Source of the DNA: Oscillospiraceae bacterium
Lineage (GTDB): Bacteria > Bacillota > Clostridia > Oscillospirales > Ruminococcaceae
Length of the DNA: 40,299 nucleotides
Reading direction: 5' to 3'
NCBI GenBank assembly: GCA_022769365.1
Contig: JALEJO010000076.1
Span: 1-40,299 of the forward strand
The notes under the pieces: generated by a model
What the model saw: only the letters and a program-made list of their open reading frames with translations
Told to the model about the DNA's origin: nothing
Database searches by the model: none
Shown here: piece by piece, positions 1-10,228 of the stretch
Layout: each line of letters starts with the position of its first letter
Position numbering within the stretch: position 1 is the first letter of the stretch
Made by a program: the position numbers and the translations under genes

Positions 1-170
1 GTTTCAGGAGGTGCTGTAGACTGTTCCTCTTCTGCAACATAATCTGAATCAACTTCACTTATAACAGGAGTTGTTGTTTCAGATGTTTCTTTTTTATCAT
101 TTTTTCCGCATCCTGAAAATGCAAAAGCTGCAACAGCACAAACCGCCGCAATTTTTTTCATATCAAACAT
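1..170 (-). CDS. Secreted lipoprotein, N-terminal part only (gene runs off the window)
   Basis: The visible 56 residues begin MFDMKKIAAVCAVAAFAF and continue into a lipobox, FSGC, at residues 17-20. This is a short lipoprotein signal peptide. The mature part starts with Cys followed by a charged and then Thr/Ser/Glu/Pro-rich stretch (KETSETTTPVIS), typical of a flexible linker that tethers an outer domain to the membrane. The start is supported by GGAGG about ten bases upstream (positions 180-184 on the complement). The functional domain lies beyond position 1, so no function can be assigned. The ferredoxin gene lies upstream on the same strand, separated by a terminator-like hairpin, so this gene is probably transcribed separately. 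Confidence 0.7.
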   Translation of the reverse strand, partial: MFDMKKIAAVCAVAAFAFSGCGKNDKKETSETTTPVISEVDSDYVAEEEQSTAPPE

Positions 171-220
171 TTTATTTTTCCTCCGAATAATTTATATTAA
201 CAAAAAAATTTGTATTTTAA

Positions 221-265
221 ACAAAAACAGACCTGCTTTAATCACATAAGATTAAACGACAGGTC
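221..265 (-). terminator. Rho-independent terminator after the ferredoxin gene
   Basis: The inverted repeat GACCTG (230-235) / CAGGTC (260-265) has an inner AT-rich pairing. On the minus strand it is followed by a T-rich run (TGTTTTTGT). It sits just after the ferredoxin stop codon. Confidence 0.6.
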
Positions 266-275
266 CGTAAAAATC

Positions 276-446
276 TTAGTCTTCATTAGGTGCTGAAACA
301 GGACAGACTGAAGCACAAGCACCGCATGAAATGCATTCATCTGCATTTATCTCGTATTTTCCATCGCCTTCAGCAATAGCTCCTACAGGACATTCGCTTT
401 CGCAAGCACCGCATGAGATACATTCATCATTGATTACATATGCCAT
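276..446 (-). CDS. Small 2[4Fe-4S] ferredoxin
   Basis: This 56-residue protein has two clostridial-type cluster motifs. They are CISCGACESECP at about residues 9-20 and CISCGACASVCP at about 39-50, each of the form C-x2-C-x2-C-x3-C-P. Each motif provides ligands for one low-potential [4Fe-4S] cluster. Such ferredoxins carry electrons between pyruvate:ferredoxin oxidoreductase, hydrogenase and related enzymes in the cytoplasm of anaerobes. The length of about 55 residues is the normal family size and the gene is intact. The ATG is preceded by GGAGG, and a promoter with an extended -10 lies at 482-510. It appears to be monocistronic, with its own terminator. Confidence 0.93.
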   Translation of the reverse strand: MAYVINDECISCGACESECPVGAIAEGDGKYEINADECISCGACASVCPVSAPNED

Positions 447-481
447 TTATATACACCTCCGTTCAGTTTTACTCTTCCTAT

Positions 482-510
482 ATTGTAACATATTTATTCC
501 TGAAATGCAA
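482..510 (-). promoter_or_regulatory. SigA-type promoter for the ferredoxin gene
   Basis: On the minus strand, TTGCAT (505-510), a 17-bp spacer and TACAAT (482-487). The -10 is preceded by TGT, which makes it an extended -10. It points at the ferredoxin gene. Confidence 0.6.
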
Positions 511-595
511 TAGGAAAATCAATTTTTTTAATCAGAAATGAGAAATAAAGAATGGAAAATTATTATGTTTCTTTCAATGATATATTTAAAATTCA

Positions 596-622
596 CTCCG
601 TCACATTTTTGTTGCAACGGAG
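596..622. terminator. Hairpin between malQ and the ferredoxin gene
   Basis: CTCCGT (596-601) pairs with ACGGAG (617-622). A T-run follows on the plus strand and a weaker T-rich stretch on the minus strand. It lies just after the malQ stop codon on the minus strand, so it is the best candidate for the malQ terminator. Confidence 0.4.
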
Positions 623-647
623 ATTTTTTACATTGATTACCAAGCAA

Positions 648-2135
648 TTATCTGTTATAAATAGCATTAAGCTCGTTTATGTGCTTTGAAAGTCTTGAAC
701 CAAAGTCTGAATTAACTGTTCTGAATTCCCAGTTTCCGCCAAGAGTTGACGGTGTATTCATTCTGCTTGATGCAGGTGAAGAAAGAAAGTCCTGTATCTG
801 TGCAATAGCAAGATTTGCTGTGCTTGACCATGCACATCTTATCATTTCTTCAGGTATATCCTTTGAATTTCTTACTCTGAAATATCTCTTGACATACTTT
901 AAATTATCAGGTTCAAGGCTGTCTATCCAGCCGAGAAGTGTTTCATTATCGTGTGTACCTGTGTAGCATACACAATTTGAATTTTTAAAATTATGAGGGA
1001 GATATTCCGATTTACCTGTACCGTCAAAAGCAAACTGAAGAACTTTCATTCCAGGGAAACCTGTTTCATCAAGAAGTTTTCTTACTTCAGGTGTAACAAA
1101 TCCAAGGTCTTCAGCAATAATATCTATATCCTTTGTTTCCTCTTTTATTGCGTTAAAAAGATCCATTCCCGGACCCTTGAACCACTGTCCTATTTCGGCA
1201 GTTCTGCTTCCAAAAGGTATCGCATAATATGACTCAAAACCTCTGAAATGGTCGATTCTTATAACATCGTAAAGTTCTTTTGCAGAATTTATTCTTTCTT
1301 TCCACCATTTATAGCCTGTTTTTGCGTGATATTTCCAGTTATAAACAGGATTACCCCAAAGCTGACCTGTTGCTGAAAATGCATCAGGCGGACAACCTGC
1401 AACTGCTATTGGTTCTTTTGATGAATTAAGGAAGAATAAATCTGGTTCTGTCCATACTTCCGTACTGTCGTATGAAACATATATAGGCATATCGCCTATT
1501 ATTAATATTCCCTTGCTGTTTGCGTATTCTTTTACTTTTTTCCACTGTTTATAGAAAACAAACTGCATCCATGAATAGAAATCTATTTCATCTTTTAAAT
1601 CTTCTCTTGCTTGTTCTATTTTGCTTTTTTTACAAAATGCATATCCTGATTCCCATTCATACCAAGGCTTGCCATTATGTTCATCTTTAAGTGCCATAAA
1701 AAGGGAATAATTGTCAAGCCAGTAGGCGTTTTCATTTTTAAATTCTTCAAATTCTTCCTGAGAAAAAAGCTGACTTCTTTCATATGCTTTTTTTAAAACA
1801 GGAAAACAATTCTGATAAATTTTTTCATAGTCAACTCTTCTTGGATTATTACCCCAGTCAAGTTTTGCATAATCATTTTTTCTTAAAAGATTTTCTTCTT
1901 CGAGCTGTTCAAAATCAATAAAATAAGGATTTCCTGCATGTATTGAAAAAGACTGATATGGTGAATCTCCGTAGCTTGTCTGTGAAAGCGGAAGTATCTG
2001 CCAATATTTCGTGCCGCATCTCTTTAAAAAATCTATAAATCTTATGGCTTCTTTTCCAAGTTTTCCTATTCCGTAATCTGAAGGAAGACTTGAAACGTGC
2101 ATAAGTATTCCGTTTGAACGTGAATTAAGAGCCAT
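648..2135 (-). CDS. malQ: 4-alpha-glucanotransferase (amylomaltase, GH77)
   Basis: This 495-residue protein has the GH77 layout throughout. It starts RSNGILMHVSSLPSDYGIG, followed by the substrate-channel segment YWQILPLSQTSYGDSPYQ, then DMPIYVSYDSTEVW. Further motifs are VIRIDHFRGFESYY (with the nucleophile Asp), IIAEDLGF (acid/base Glu) and TGTHDNETLLGW (third catalytic Asp). The enzyme transfers alpha-1,4-glucan segments between maltodextrins in cytoplasmic starch or glycogen metabolism. An ATG at 2150 is possible, but the ATG at 2135 is better placed behind GAGAGGTG, so I use that one. The gene is complete and stands alone, divergent from the membrane-protein gene at 2223. Confidence 0.96.
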   Translation of the reverse strand: MALNSRSNGILMHVSSLPSDYGIGKLGKEAIRFIDFLKRCGTKYWQILPLSQTSYGDSPYQSFSIHAGNPYFIDFEQLEEENLLRKNDYAKLDWGNNPRRVDYEKIYQNCFPVLKKAYERSQLFSQEEFEEFKNENAYWLDNYSLFMALKDEHNGKPWYEWESGYAFCKKSKIEQAREDLKDEIDFYSWMQFVFYKQWKKVKEYANSKGILIIGDMPIYVSYDSTEVWTEPDLFFLNSSKEPIAVAGCPPDAFSATGQLWGNPVYNWKYHAKTGYKWWKERINSAKELYDVIRIDHFRGFESYYAIPFGSRTAEIGQWFKGPGMDLFNAIKEETKDIDIIAEDLGFVTPEVRKLLDETGFPGMKVLQFAFDGTGKSEYLPHNFKNSNCVCYTGTHDNETLLGWIDSLEPDNLKYVKRYFRVRNSKDIPEEMIRCAWSSTANLAIAQIQDFLSSPASSRMNTPSTLGGNWEFRTVNSDFGSRLSKHINELNAIYNR

Positions 2136-2180
2136 TTTAACACCTCTCATTTAAATTTTAATAAAAATAACTAAAACGGG

Positions 2181-2186
2181 TATAAT
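2181..2186 (+). promoter_or_regulatory. Probable -10 element for the gene at 2223
   Basis: A perfect TATAAT lies 37 bases before the ATG. No good -35 is visible 17 bases upstream, so only the -10 is claimed. Confidence 0.35.
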
Positions 2187-2222
2187 ATTTCTGTAATTTT
2201 TCAAAATCACGGAGAATTTAAA

Positions 2223-2615
2223 ATGAAGCTGTATGAATATATTTTTGCATTTTTAACAGGCAGTCTGCTTTACAGCCTGACTGAAATTCTTTACAGAGGA
2301 TATACCCACTGGAGTATGACAATACTCGGTGGAATATGCCTTGCAGGCATATATTATATCAGATTCAGATTTGCAGAATTTAATTTTTTTCTGCGTTTGT
2401 GGTTTGAAGCATTATGGATAACCACTGCTGAATTTTTATGCGGTCTTGCCGTAAATGTAATCCTTAAATGGAATGTCTGGGATTATTCAGGCATCTGGGG
2501 AAATTTTTTCGGTCAGACGTGCATTCTCTACAGTATTATGTGGTATTTCATATGTATTCCGTCAGATTTTATCTGCGGCAGAATTTATAAGCGTTTTAAT
2601 TTCAAAATGACTTAA
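2223..2615 (+). CDS. Small polytopic membrane protein, putative ABC-transporter type IV / CmpB family
   Basis: The 130 residues are mostly hydrophobic and suggest four membrane segments (about 3-20, 32-48, 58-80 and 98-118). The motif NVWDYSGIWGNFFGQTC at about residues 84-100 and the following hydrophobic SIMWYF are characteristic of the putative ABC_trans_CmpB family (PF06541), whose role is not established. Despite the family name, no ATPase gene lies next to it. It is the only plus-strand gene in the first 15 kb and is flanked by minus-strand genes on both sides. ACGGAG precedes the ATG. The family call rests on remembered motif similarity. Confidence 0.7.
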   Translation: MKLYEYIFAFLTGSLLYSLTEILYRGYTHWSMTILGGICLAGIYYIRFRFAEFNFFLRLWFEALWITTAEFLCGLAVNVILKWNVWDYSGIWGNFFGQTCILYSIMWYFICIPSDFICGRIYKRFNFKMT

Positions 2616-2714
2616 CTTTAAGGTTTATTATACCACATCTACGATTACAATTCAATAAAAGTCATAAAAATGTTAGTAAAAATTAACATATAAATTTAAT
2701 TATTGAGTGAAAAC

Positions 2715-3539
2715 TTAAATGCGATAGTATTTTCCTATTTCAAGCATCTTTGAATCAATCGAGTGACCTATTTCATTTGTTTTTATTATCGGGATACTTT
2801 CAGGAATATTTTCTTTTGCAATTCTTAAAACTTTTTCACTTGACGAATCTTTTTCAAGTTCTGTAAAAGTTCCAAGAATCACACCTGAAACCATATTGAA
2901 AACGCCTATCTGACGAAGCTGTGCAAAATACGCTCTTATTCTGTTTTCTTTTCCGCTTTTGCTTTCAAGAAAAAGTATTCTGCCGTATAAATCGGGAAAA
3001 AATTCTGTTCCGGCAAGTTTCAGCAAACATCTTATATTTCCGCCTGCTATTCTTCCGTCCATATGTTCACCTCTGATAAATTCATATGAAAAATTGAAAA
3101 TACTTTTTTCATCTTTGAAAAGAAAATCAAAAAATTTTTCCCTGTTTTTATATATGATATTTGTCAGCTGATAAAGATATGCATTTATCCTGCATTTTTT
3201 ATTTATTGCTGTGATAATGCAGGTATTATCACTGTAACCGAAATAAGGCTTCGGATGATTTTTTATCACATCAAAATCAATATATCCCACTGTTTCATTG
3301 GCAAGGTCGCCACCCGAAATGTCGAAAATTGCCTTTATTGAATCATCTTCAAAACAGTTGCAGAGAAATTCTGCTCTCCTTTGTGCGTTGCTGTCCCTTC
3401 CGAAAAGATACCTCGACATAACCGGAACAAGTCCCTTATCTTCAAGAATAAAAAATATTTTATTTACTACTTCATAGCTAATCATCGGGTCAGAACACCC
3501 AACAACCGCTACTTTATCGCCCTTTTTCAGTATCATCAA
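2715..3539 (-). CDS. LD-carboxypeptidase / MccF-like peptidase (family S66)
   Basis: The 274-residue protein has the S66 pattern. The N-terminal GDKVAVVGCSDP resembles the family's oxyanion-side motif, DISGGDLANE the conserved GG segment, and KPYFGYSDNT carries the nucleophile Ser in the GYSD elbow. LFLESKSG provides the Glu, and NEIGHSIDSKMLEIG the catalytic His and terminal loop. Family members remove D-Ala from the tetrapeptide stem of cytoplasmic murein precursors or cleave microcin C-type conjugates. Sequence alone does not separate the two. The start overlaps the end of the HAD phosphatase gene by 4 bases (ATGA), so the two are co-transcribed and translationally coupled. Confidence 0.88.
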   Translation of the reverse strand: MMILKKGDKVAVVGCSDPMISYEVVNKIFFILEDKGLVPVMSRYLFGRDSNAQRRAEFLCNCFEDDSIKAIFDISGGDLANETVGYIDFDVIKNHPKPYFGYSDNTCIITAINKKCRINAYLYQLTNIIYKNREKFFDFLFKDEKSIFNFSYEFIRGEHMDGRIAGGNIRCLLKLAGTEFFPDLYGRILFLESKSGKENRIRAYFAQLRQIGVFNMVSGVILGTFTELEKDSSSEKVLRIAKENIPESIPIIKTNEIGHSIDSKMLEIGKYYRI

Positions 3540-4372
3540 CTCACCCCTGTAATTTTTATCATCATTTCTGCCGCCCCGTCGCTGTTATTGTCTTTTTCTG
3601 TTACATATTTACATATTTTTTTTACGTTTTCATCTGCATTTTTCATTGCACAGCTTTGTCCTGCTGTTTCAAGCATTGAAATATCATTTTCAGTATCGCC
3701 TATTGCGAAAAAATCTTCAAGTGAAATGCCAAGCATTTTTGAAATATATTGCAGACAATTTCCCTTTGTTGCCTTTGATGACGTTACTTCAATATTATTT
3801 GCACCGCCTGTTACAGCCGTCAGCATATCATATTTTCTCAGAGTTTCAGCCATTTTTTCACGGTTTTTATATTCACCATCAAGGTATCTGAAATTCATTG
3901 TTATTTTTTGAACATCAGGATTTTTTTCTTCTATGAATTTTTTTATTGAATCAACTTTTTTTCTGCTCTGCTTTATATAATTTTTTACTGCCCAAGATGC
4001 ATTTACATCTTTTAAAATCTCAAGACATCTATCGTCTGTATATGCATAGTCACCTGAAAAAATATCCGACATAATTTCATATTTTTCGCAGAGTGAAACA
4101 ATTTCAAGCAATATTTTTTTTTCGATAAATTCCGCTTTAATAAGCATTTTTTTCTTAACATCATAAAGTGATGCACCGTTTGCACATATTGCATAATTTA
4201 TATCAAGCGATAAAATTTCTTTCGGTATTCCGCCAAGGTGTCTGCCTGTTACAGGTATGACTTCAATGCCGCTTTTTATCATCTTTTCAAGCACTTTTAA
4301 GGAATATTCCGAAACAGTTTTATCAGAACGCAAAAGCGTCCCGTCAAGGTCAGTACATATTACTTTTATCAC
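3536..4372 (-). CDS. Cof-type HAD-superfamily phosphatase
   Basis: The 278-residue protein opens with VICTDLDGTLLRSDK, HAD motif I, where DxD holds the nucleophile and the acid/base. It continues with PVTGRHLGGI (motif II), KATKGNCLQYI (motif III Lys) and FFAIGDTENDISMLETAG (motif IV). The large type-II cap between motifs II and III places it in the Cof/YidA group, which dephosphorylates sugar phosphates and related metabolites in the cytoplasm. The exact substrate cannot be read from sequence. The start is GTG at 4372, eight bases after AAGGAGG. The gene is the first of a two-gene operon with the S66 peptidase, and repeat R1 lies immediately upstream. Confidence 0.92.
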   Translation of the reverse strand: MIKVICTDLDGTLLRSDKTVSEYSLKVLEKMIKSGIEVIPVTGRHLGGIPKEILSLDINYAICANGASLYDVKKKMLIKAEFIEKKILLEIVSLCEKYEIMSDIFSGDYAYTDDRCLEILKDVNASWAVKNYIKQSRKKVDSIKKFIEEKNPDVQKITMNFRYLDGEYKNREKMAETLRKYDMLTAVTGGANNIEVTSSKATKGNCLQYISKMLGISLEDFFAIGDTENDISMLETAGQSCAMKNADENVKKICKYVTEKDNNSDGAAEMMIKITGVS

Positions 4373-4399
4373 AATTTAACCTCCTTTTTATTTTATCTA

Positions 4400-4652
4400 A
4401 TTAGGAATTAGAAATGAGGAATTAATGTGTCAGCTATCGCTGACGGATTTAACCCCCTCCACCGCCTATGGCGGTCCCCCTCCCCTTTCAGGGGAGGCTA
4501 TAAATAGGGATTTTTTTAAATTTTGCAAAGTCTATTTCCAAGGCTCCCCTGAAAAGGGAGCTGGCAAGCCGCAATGCTTGACTGAGGGGTTTTTAAATAC
4601 GTCAGCGAAGCTGACACCACAATTCCTCATTCCTCATTACTAATTCCTCATT
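4400..4652. repeat. Modular palindromic repeat, copy R1
   Basis: The ends are inverted copies of the GAGGAATTAGGAATGAGG type. Inside, in order, are the GTCAGC/GCTGAC hairpin, a CCGCC/GGCGG hairpin, CCCCTTTCAGGGG, an AT-rich middle, CCCCTGAAAAGGG, a CAAGCC/GCTTG-type hairpin and a second GTCAGC/GCTGAC hairpin. It lies between the gyrA terminator and the HAD gene. A short ORF across it is a translation of the repeat and not a gene. Confidence 0.9.
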
Positions 4653-4673
4653 CAAGAAGGCGACACACTGCAA

Positions 4674-4698
4674 AATAAAAATCGGCAAAATGCCGATT
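4674..4698 (-). terminator. gyrA terminator
   Basis: AATCGGCA (4680-4687) pairs perfectly with TGCCGATT (4691-4698). On the minus strand TTTTATTTT follows. It lies just downstream of the gyrA stop codon. Confidence 0.85.
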
Positions 4699-4704
4699 CT
4701 TATT

Positions 4705-7257
4705 TTAAGAGTTTTCCTCTGTAGTTTCTTCAGTTTTTTCTTCTTCGTGTGCAATTGAGAGAAGTGCCGCTGCCTTTTCGCCATCATTTCTGAAACGCAT
4801 TATCTTAACACCCTTTGCACCTCTTGCAAATACATTTACATCACTTGAAAGGAATCTGATAACAACACCGCCTGTTGATGTAACAATAACATCCTGTGTA
4901 TCATCAACTATGCTTATTCCGCAGACTTCTCCTCTTATTTCGTCTGTTTTGTAGTTCATAAGACCAAGTCCGCCCCTGCCCTGAACTTTATATTCTTCGC
5001 AGGCTGTTCTTCTTCCGTATCCGCCTTCTGTGAGAGTGAGAACATATGAATTTTCTCTTTCAATTCCCATTCCGACAACATAATCGCCCTCACGAAGATT
5101 TATTGCACGAACACCGTGTGCAGTTCTTGACATAGGACGTGCATCTGTTTCATTGATTTTTATTGACATACCTTTTCTTGTTGCAATAATTATTTTTTTG
5201 CTTCCGTCTGTTATGTCAACTGAAACTATTTCATCGCCATCATCAATACCAACTGCAATAAGTCCCGATTTACGGATATTTTTATATTCTGAAAGTGCTG
5301 TTCTTTTGATTTTACCATTCTTTGTTACAACAACAACAAAATGATTTTCGTCAAAATCATTTTCATCTGCACTTAAAATCTTAACAAGTTTTTCATCTTC
5401 ATCAAATGAAAGGAAATTAACAATGTTGTTTCCTCTTGATGCCTTTGAACCATCAGGAATTTCATAGCATTTAAGCTTATACATAATACCCTTGTTTGAA
5501 ACAAACATTATGCTGTCGTGACTCATACAGCCGAACATATCGCTCATATAGTCTTCTTCACGCTGTTTCATTCCCGAAATACCAACACCGCCACGCTTTT
5601 GAATCTTGTATGTATCCTGCGGAACACGCTTGATATATCCGTTATTTGTGAATGTTATAACGCATTTTTCATTAGGAATAAGGTCTTCTATGTCAACTTC
5701 TCCTGAAACTTCCTGAATTTCAGTTCTTCTGTCGTCGCCAAAACGTTTTCTTAAATCTTCAAGTTCTTCAAGAATTATCTGGTCAACTTTTGCTTCATCT
5801 GAAAGAATTTCCCTATATTCAGTTATTTTCATAAGTAAATCATAGAGGTCATGTTCTGTTTTTTCTCTTTCAAGACCTGTTAAAGCACCAAGACGCATCT
5901 GGACAATTGCTTCTGCCTGTTCTTCTGTAATGCCCTTTTCCTGCTCTGATTCATAATTTGAAAGGTCATATTTTGCTCTTGAAAGAAGCTGTGTCATATC
6001 AACATCTTTAAAACGTTCAATAAGATGCTGTTTACCTTCAGGAATTGAAGATGATGCTCTTAAAATTGAAATAACTTCATCAATATAGTCAATTGCAAGA
6101 CAGAAACCCTGTAAAATGTGGGCTTTTTCCTTTGCCTTGCGGAGATTAAATTCAGTTCTCTTTCTGATAACTTCCGACTGGAACAAAAGATACTGATGCA
6201 GGCACTCTTTAAGTGAAAGACACTTAGGCACTCCGTTTACAAGTGCAAGCATATTAACACCGACTGTGTCCTGAAGCTGTGTAAATGAGAATAATTTATT
6301 TAAAACAATATCAGGATTTGCGTCTTTTTTGAGTTCAACAACAATACGCATACCCTGTCTGCCTGATTCATCACGTACAAAATGAATACCTTCAACACGC
6401 TTTTCTTTTGCAAGGTCAGCAATATTTTCAACAAGTCTTGCCTTGTTGACCATATAAGGAATTTCTGTTATTACAATTGCATCACGTCCGCCTATTTTTT
6501 CAAATTCAGTCTTTGCACGGAGTGTTATTTTTCCTCTGCCTGTTGAATAAGCCGAACGTATTCCCGAATGCCCCATAATTATTCCTGCTGTAGGGAAGTC
6601 AGGGCCTTTTATCGACATCATAAGGTCGTCAAGTGTGCAGTCAGGATTTTCAATAAGTGTTCTTATGCCGTCAATTACTTCTCCAAGATTGTGCGGAGGT
6701 ATGTTTGTTGCCATACCAACGGCAATACCAACAGAACCATTACATAAAAGATTCGGAAATCTTGAAGGCAAAACATCAGGTTCAAGAAGTCGTTCATCGT
6801 AGTTTGGTGAGAACGGAACGGTTTCTTTTTTTATATCTGCAAGCATTTCCATTGAAAGCTTTTTCATTTTTGCTTCCGTATAACGGTATGCAGCAGGCGG
6901 GTCGCCGTCAACTGAACCGAAGTTACCCTGTCCGTCAATGAGAGGGTATCTCAAAGAGAACGGCTGTGCAAGTCGTACAAGTGCATCATAAACAGATGCG
7001 TCACCATGTGGATGATACTTACCAAGTACAGAACCGACTGTATCGGCACACTTACGGTAAGGACCTTCAGGAACAAGTCCGTTTTCGTACATAGTATATA
7101 AAATTCTTCTGTGTACAGGTTTAAGTCCGTCACGAACATCAGGTAATGCTCTTGCGACTATAACCGACATTGAATATTCAAGAAATGATTTTTTCATTTC
7201 TTTTTCTATATCGACAGGAACAACAACTTCCTTGTCTCTCATAAATTCATCTTCCAA
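4705..7257 (-). CDS. gyrA: DNA gyrase subunit A
   Basis: The 850-residue protein is the breakage-reunion subunit of gyrase (A2B2), which introduces negative supercoils. The winged-helix/tower domain begins around residue 25. The catalytic Tyr is Y126 in AAYRYTEAK. The quinolone-resistance region is [17 protein letters not shown], in which E. coli Ser83 aligns with Ala87 and Asp87 with Asp91. The C-terminal beta-pinwheel carries a GyrA box, QKRGGVG. The start is TTG at 7257, seven bases after AAAGGTG. The ATG five codons later has no suitably spaced site. The gene is complete and ends at a strong terminator. It lies downstream of gyrB with one small membrane-protein gene between them. Confidence 0.98.
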   Translation of the reverse strand: MEDEFMRDKEVVVPVDIEKEMKKSFLEYSMSVIVARALPDVRDGLKPVHRRILYTMYENGLVPEGPYRKCADTVGSVLGKYHPHGDASVYDALVRLAQPFSLRYPLIDGQGNFGSVDGDPPAAYRYTEAKMKKLSMEMLADIKKETVPFSPNYDERLLEPDVLPSRFPNLLCNGSVGIAVGMATNIPPHNLGEVIDGIRTLIENPDCTLDDLMMSIKGPDFPTAGIIMGHSGIRSAYSTGRGKITLRAKTEFEKIGGRDAIVITEIPYMVNKARLVENIADLAKEKRVEGIHFVRDESGRQGMRIVVELKKDANPDIVLNKLFSFTQLQDTVGVNMLALVNGVPKCLSLKECLHQYLLFQSEVIRKRTEFNLRKAKEKAHILQGFCLAIDYIDEVISILRASSSIPEGKQHLIERFKDVDMTQLLSRAKYDLSNYESEQEKGITEEQAEAIVQMRLGALTGLEREKTEHDLYDLLMKITEYREILSDEAKVDQIILEELEDLRKRFGDDRRTEIQEVSGEVDIEDLIPNEKCVITFTNNGYIKRVPQDTYKIQKRGGVGISGMKQREEDYMSDMFGCMSHDSIMFVSNKGIMYKLKCYEIPDGSKASRGNNIVNFLSFDEDEKLVKILSADENDFDENHFVVVVTKNGKIKRTALSEYKNIRKSGLIAVGIDDGDEIVSVDITDGSKKIIIATRKGMSIKINETDARPMSRTAHGVRAINLREGDYVVGMGIERENSYVLTLTEGGYGRRTACEEYKVQGRGGLGLMNYKTDEIRGEVCGISIVDDTQDVIVTSTGGVVIRFLSSDVNVFARGAKGVKIMRFRNDGEKAAALLSIAHEEEKTEETTEENS

Positions 7258-7330
7258 TATGATTCACCTTTCTGATTCAAATTTACAAGTATCAGCAAAT
7301 GCCGAATCTAAAATTCATCATTTCTGATTA

Positions 7331-7912
7331 TTAATCCTTAATTAATTTGTAGTCTTTGCCAAATTTATTTGAGAAAAACTCTGTTAATTCCTGTGTATTT
7401 TCAAAGCCCGATTTAGGCAGAACAAAAAATACTGTTTTATTTCCAATAATATAATAATCATTTTTTTCAAGAACAATTGTATCTTTATCAAAATTGAAAA
7501 CAGTTGTTTCAATTCCCGTTCTTCCCTCTTCTTCGGCTTTTTCTATTTCTTCATCAGTTGCATCTTCTGTGTGATCTGCAAGTGAAATTGTTTTTATTTC
7601 CGCTGAATTTTCAAGTATTTTGCATTCGTATTTATCGCCTATTATTTCATCAAAAACTTCTATGACGTTTTTTCTTGCCTTTCTTGGGTTATACCATGAA
7701 ATAAGACCTATTGCAAGCGAAACAAACGCAAGTACAAAACATACACGGTTTTCTTCTCTGAAAATGCCTAAAAACAGGAAATAAAGTCCCAGAATTATAT
7801 AAATTATTGTCATAACATTTCTGAAAACAAACATTTTTTTGCCGTATTCTCTGTAGGCATCTGTCAGCATTTCTTTTGTAAGTTTATAGTTTCCTTCAAA
7901 TATTTTTTCCAT
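7331..7912 (-). CDS. Two-helix membrane protein between gyrB and gyrA (YcxB-like), function unknown
   Basis: The 193-residue protein has a short cytoplasmic start, two adjacent hydrophobic segments (about 31-50 and 57-74) and a long hydrophilic C-terminal domain. That domain contains an acidic stretch (DATDEEIEKAEEEG) and an end of the form DYYIIGNKTVFFVLPKSGF. This last motif and the two-helix layout resemble YcxB-like proteins, whose function is unknown. The gene begins 15 bases after the gyrB stop codon and ends 73 bases before gyrA, so it is very probably in the gyrase operon. The intervening gene is not part of the usual gyrBA arrangement. Confidence 0.75.
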   Translation of the reverse strand: MEKIFEGNYKLTKEMLTDAYREYGKKMFVFRNVMTIIYIILGLYFLFLGIFREENRVCFVLAFVSLAIGLISWYNPRKARKNVIEVFDEIIGDKYECKILENSAEIKTISLADHTEDATDEEIEKAEEEGRTGIETTVFNFDKDTIVLEKNDYYIIGNKTVFFVLPKSGFENTQELTEFFSNKFGKDYKLIKD

Positions 7913-7927
7913 TACTGCCCTTTCTGC

Positions 7928-9970
<2,043 letters not shown>

Positions 9971-9982
9971 TTAAAATCATTT

Positions 9983-10225
9983 TCATATTCTTTGTCTTAG
10001 TGTCTGAACAGTCAGCTGACAAAGATATGTTGCATCTTCTGTTATAACAAAACTTCTCGGAATATCGTCCGAAACGTCAACAACATCGCCGTTTTCGGTT
10101 TGTGTTTTAAGAAAAATTCTTGTATCCTGACCTATAGTCGTATTTTCAAGATCAAATATTCCTATGACCTTAGAAGCATCGACTATATATCCGTTTCCGA
10201 GATGTAAAACCATATTTTTGTCCAT
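9983..10225 (-). CDS. remB: RemB/YaaB-like protein (DUF370)
   Basis: The 80-residue protein has the DUF370 pattern: VLHLGNGYIVDASKVIGIFDL at the N-terminus, the central DTRIFLKTQ, and IPRSFVITED near the C-terminus. The family includes RemA/RemB of Bacillus subtilis, where RemA is a DNA-binding activator of matrix genes and RemB is encoded beside recF and gyrB. Position between recF and gyrB is the diagnostic context for RemB. The ATG is three bases after the recF stop codon, with no strong binding site of its own, so translation is probably coupled to recF. Confidence 0.88.
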   Translation of the reverse strand: MDKNMVLHLGNGYIVDASKVIGIFDLENTTIGQDTRIFLKTQTENGDVVDVSDDIPRSFVITEDATYLCQLTVQTLRQRI

Positions 10226-10228
10226 AAT

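Noticed and set aside
527..560. Degenerate repeat end near AATCAGAAATGAGAAATAAAGAATGG
   Set aside because: It vaguely resembles the dispersed repeat end, but has no hairpin module or opposite end, so it is not listed as a copy.
3381..3911. 176-codon plus-strand frame opposite the peptidase and HAD genes
   Set aside because: It lies antisense to two clear genes and has no binding site or family pattern.
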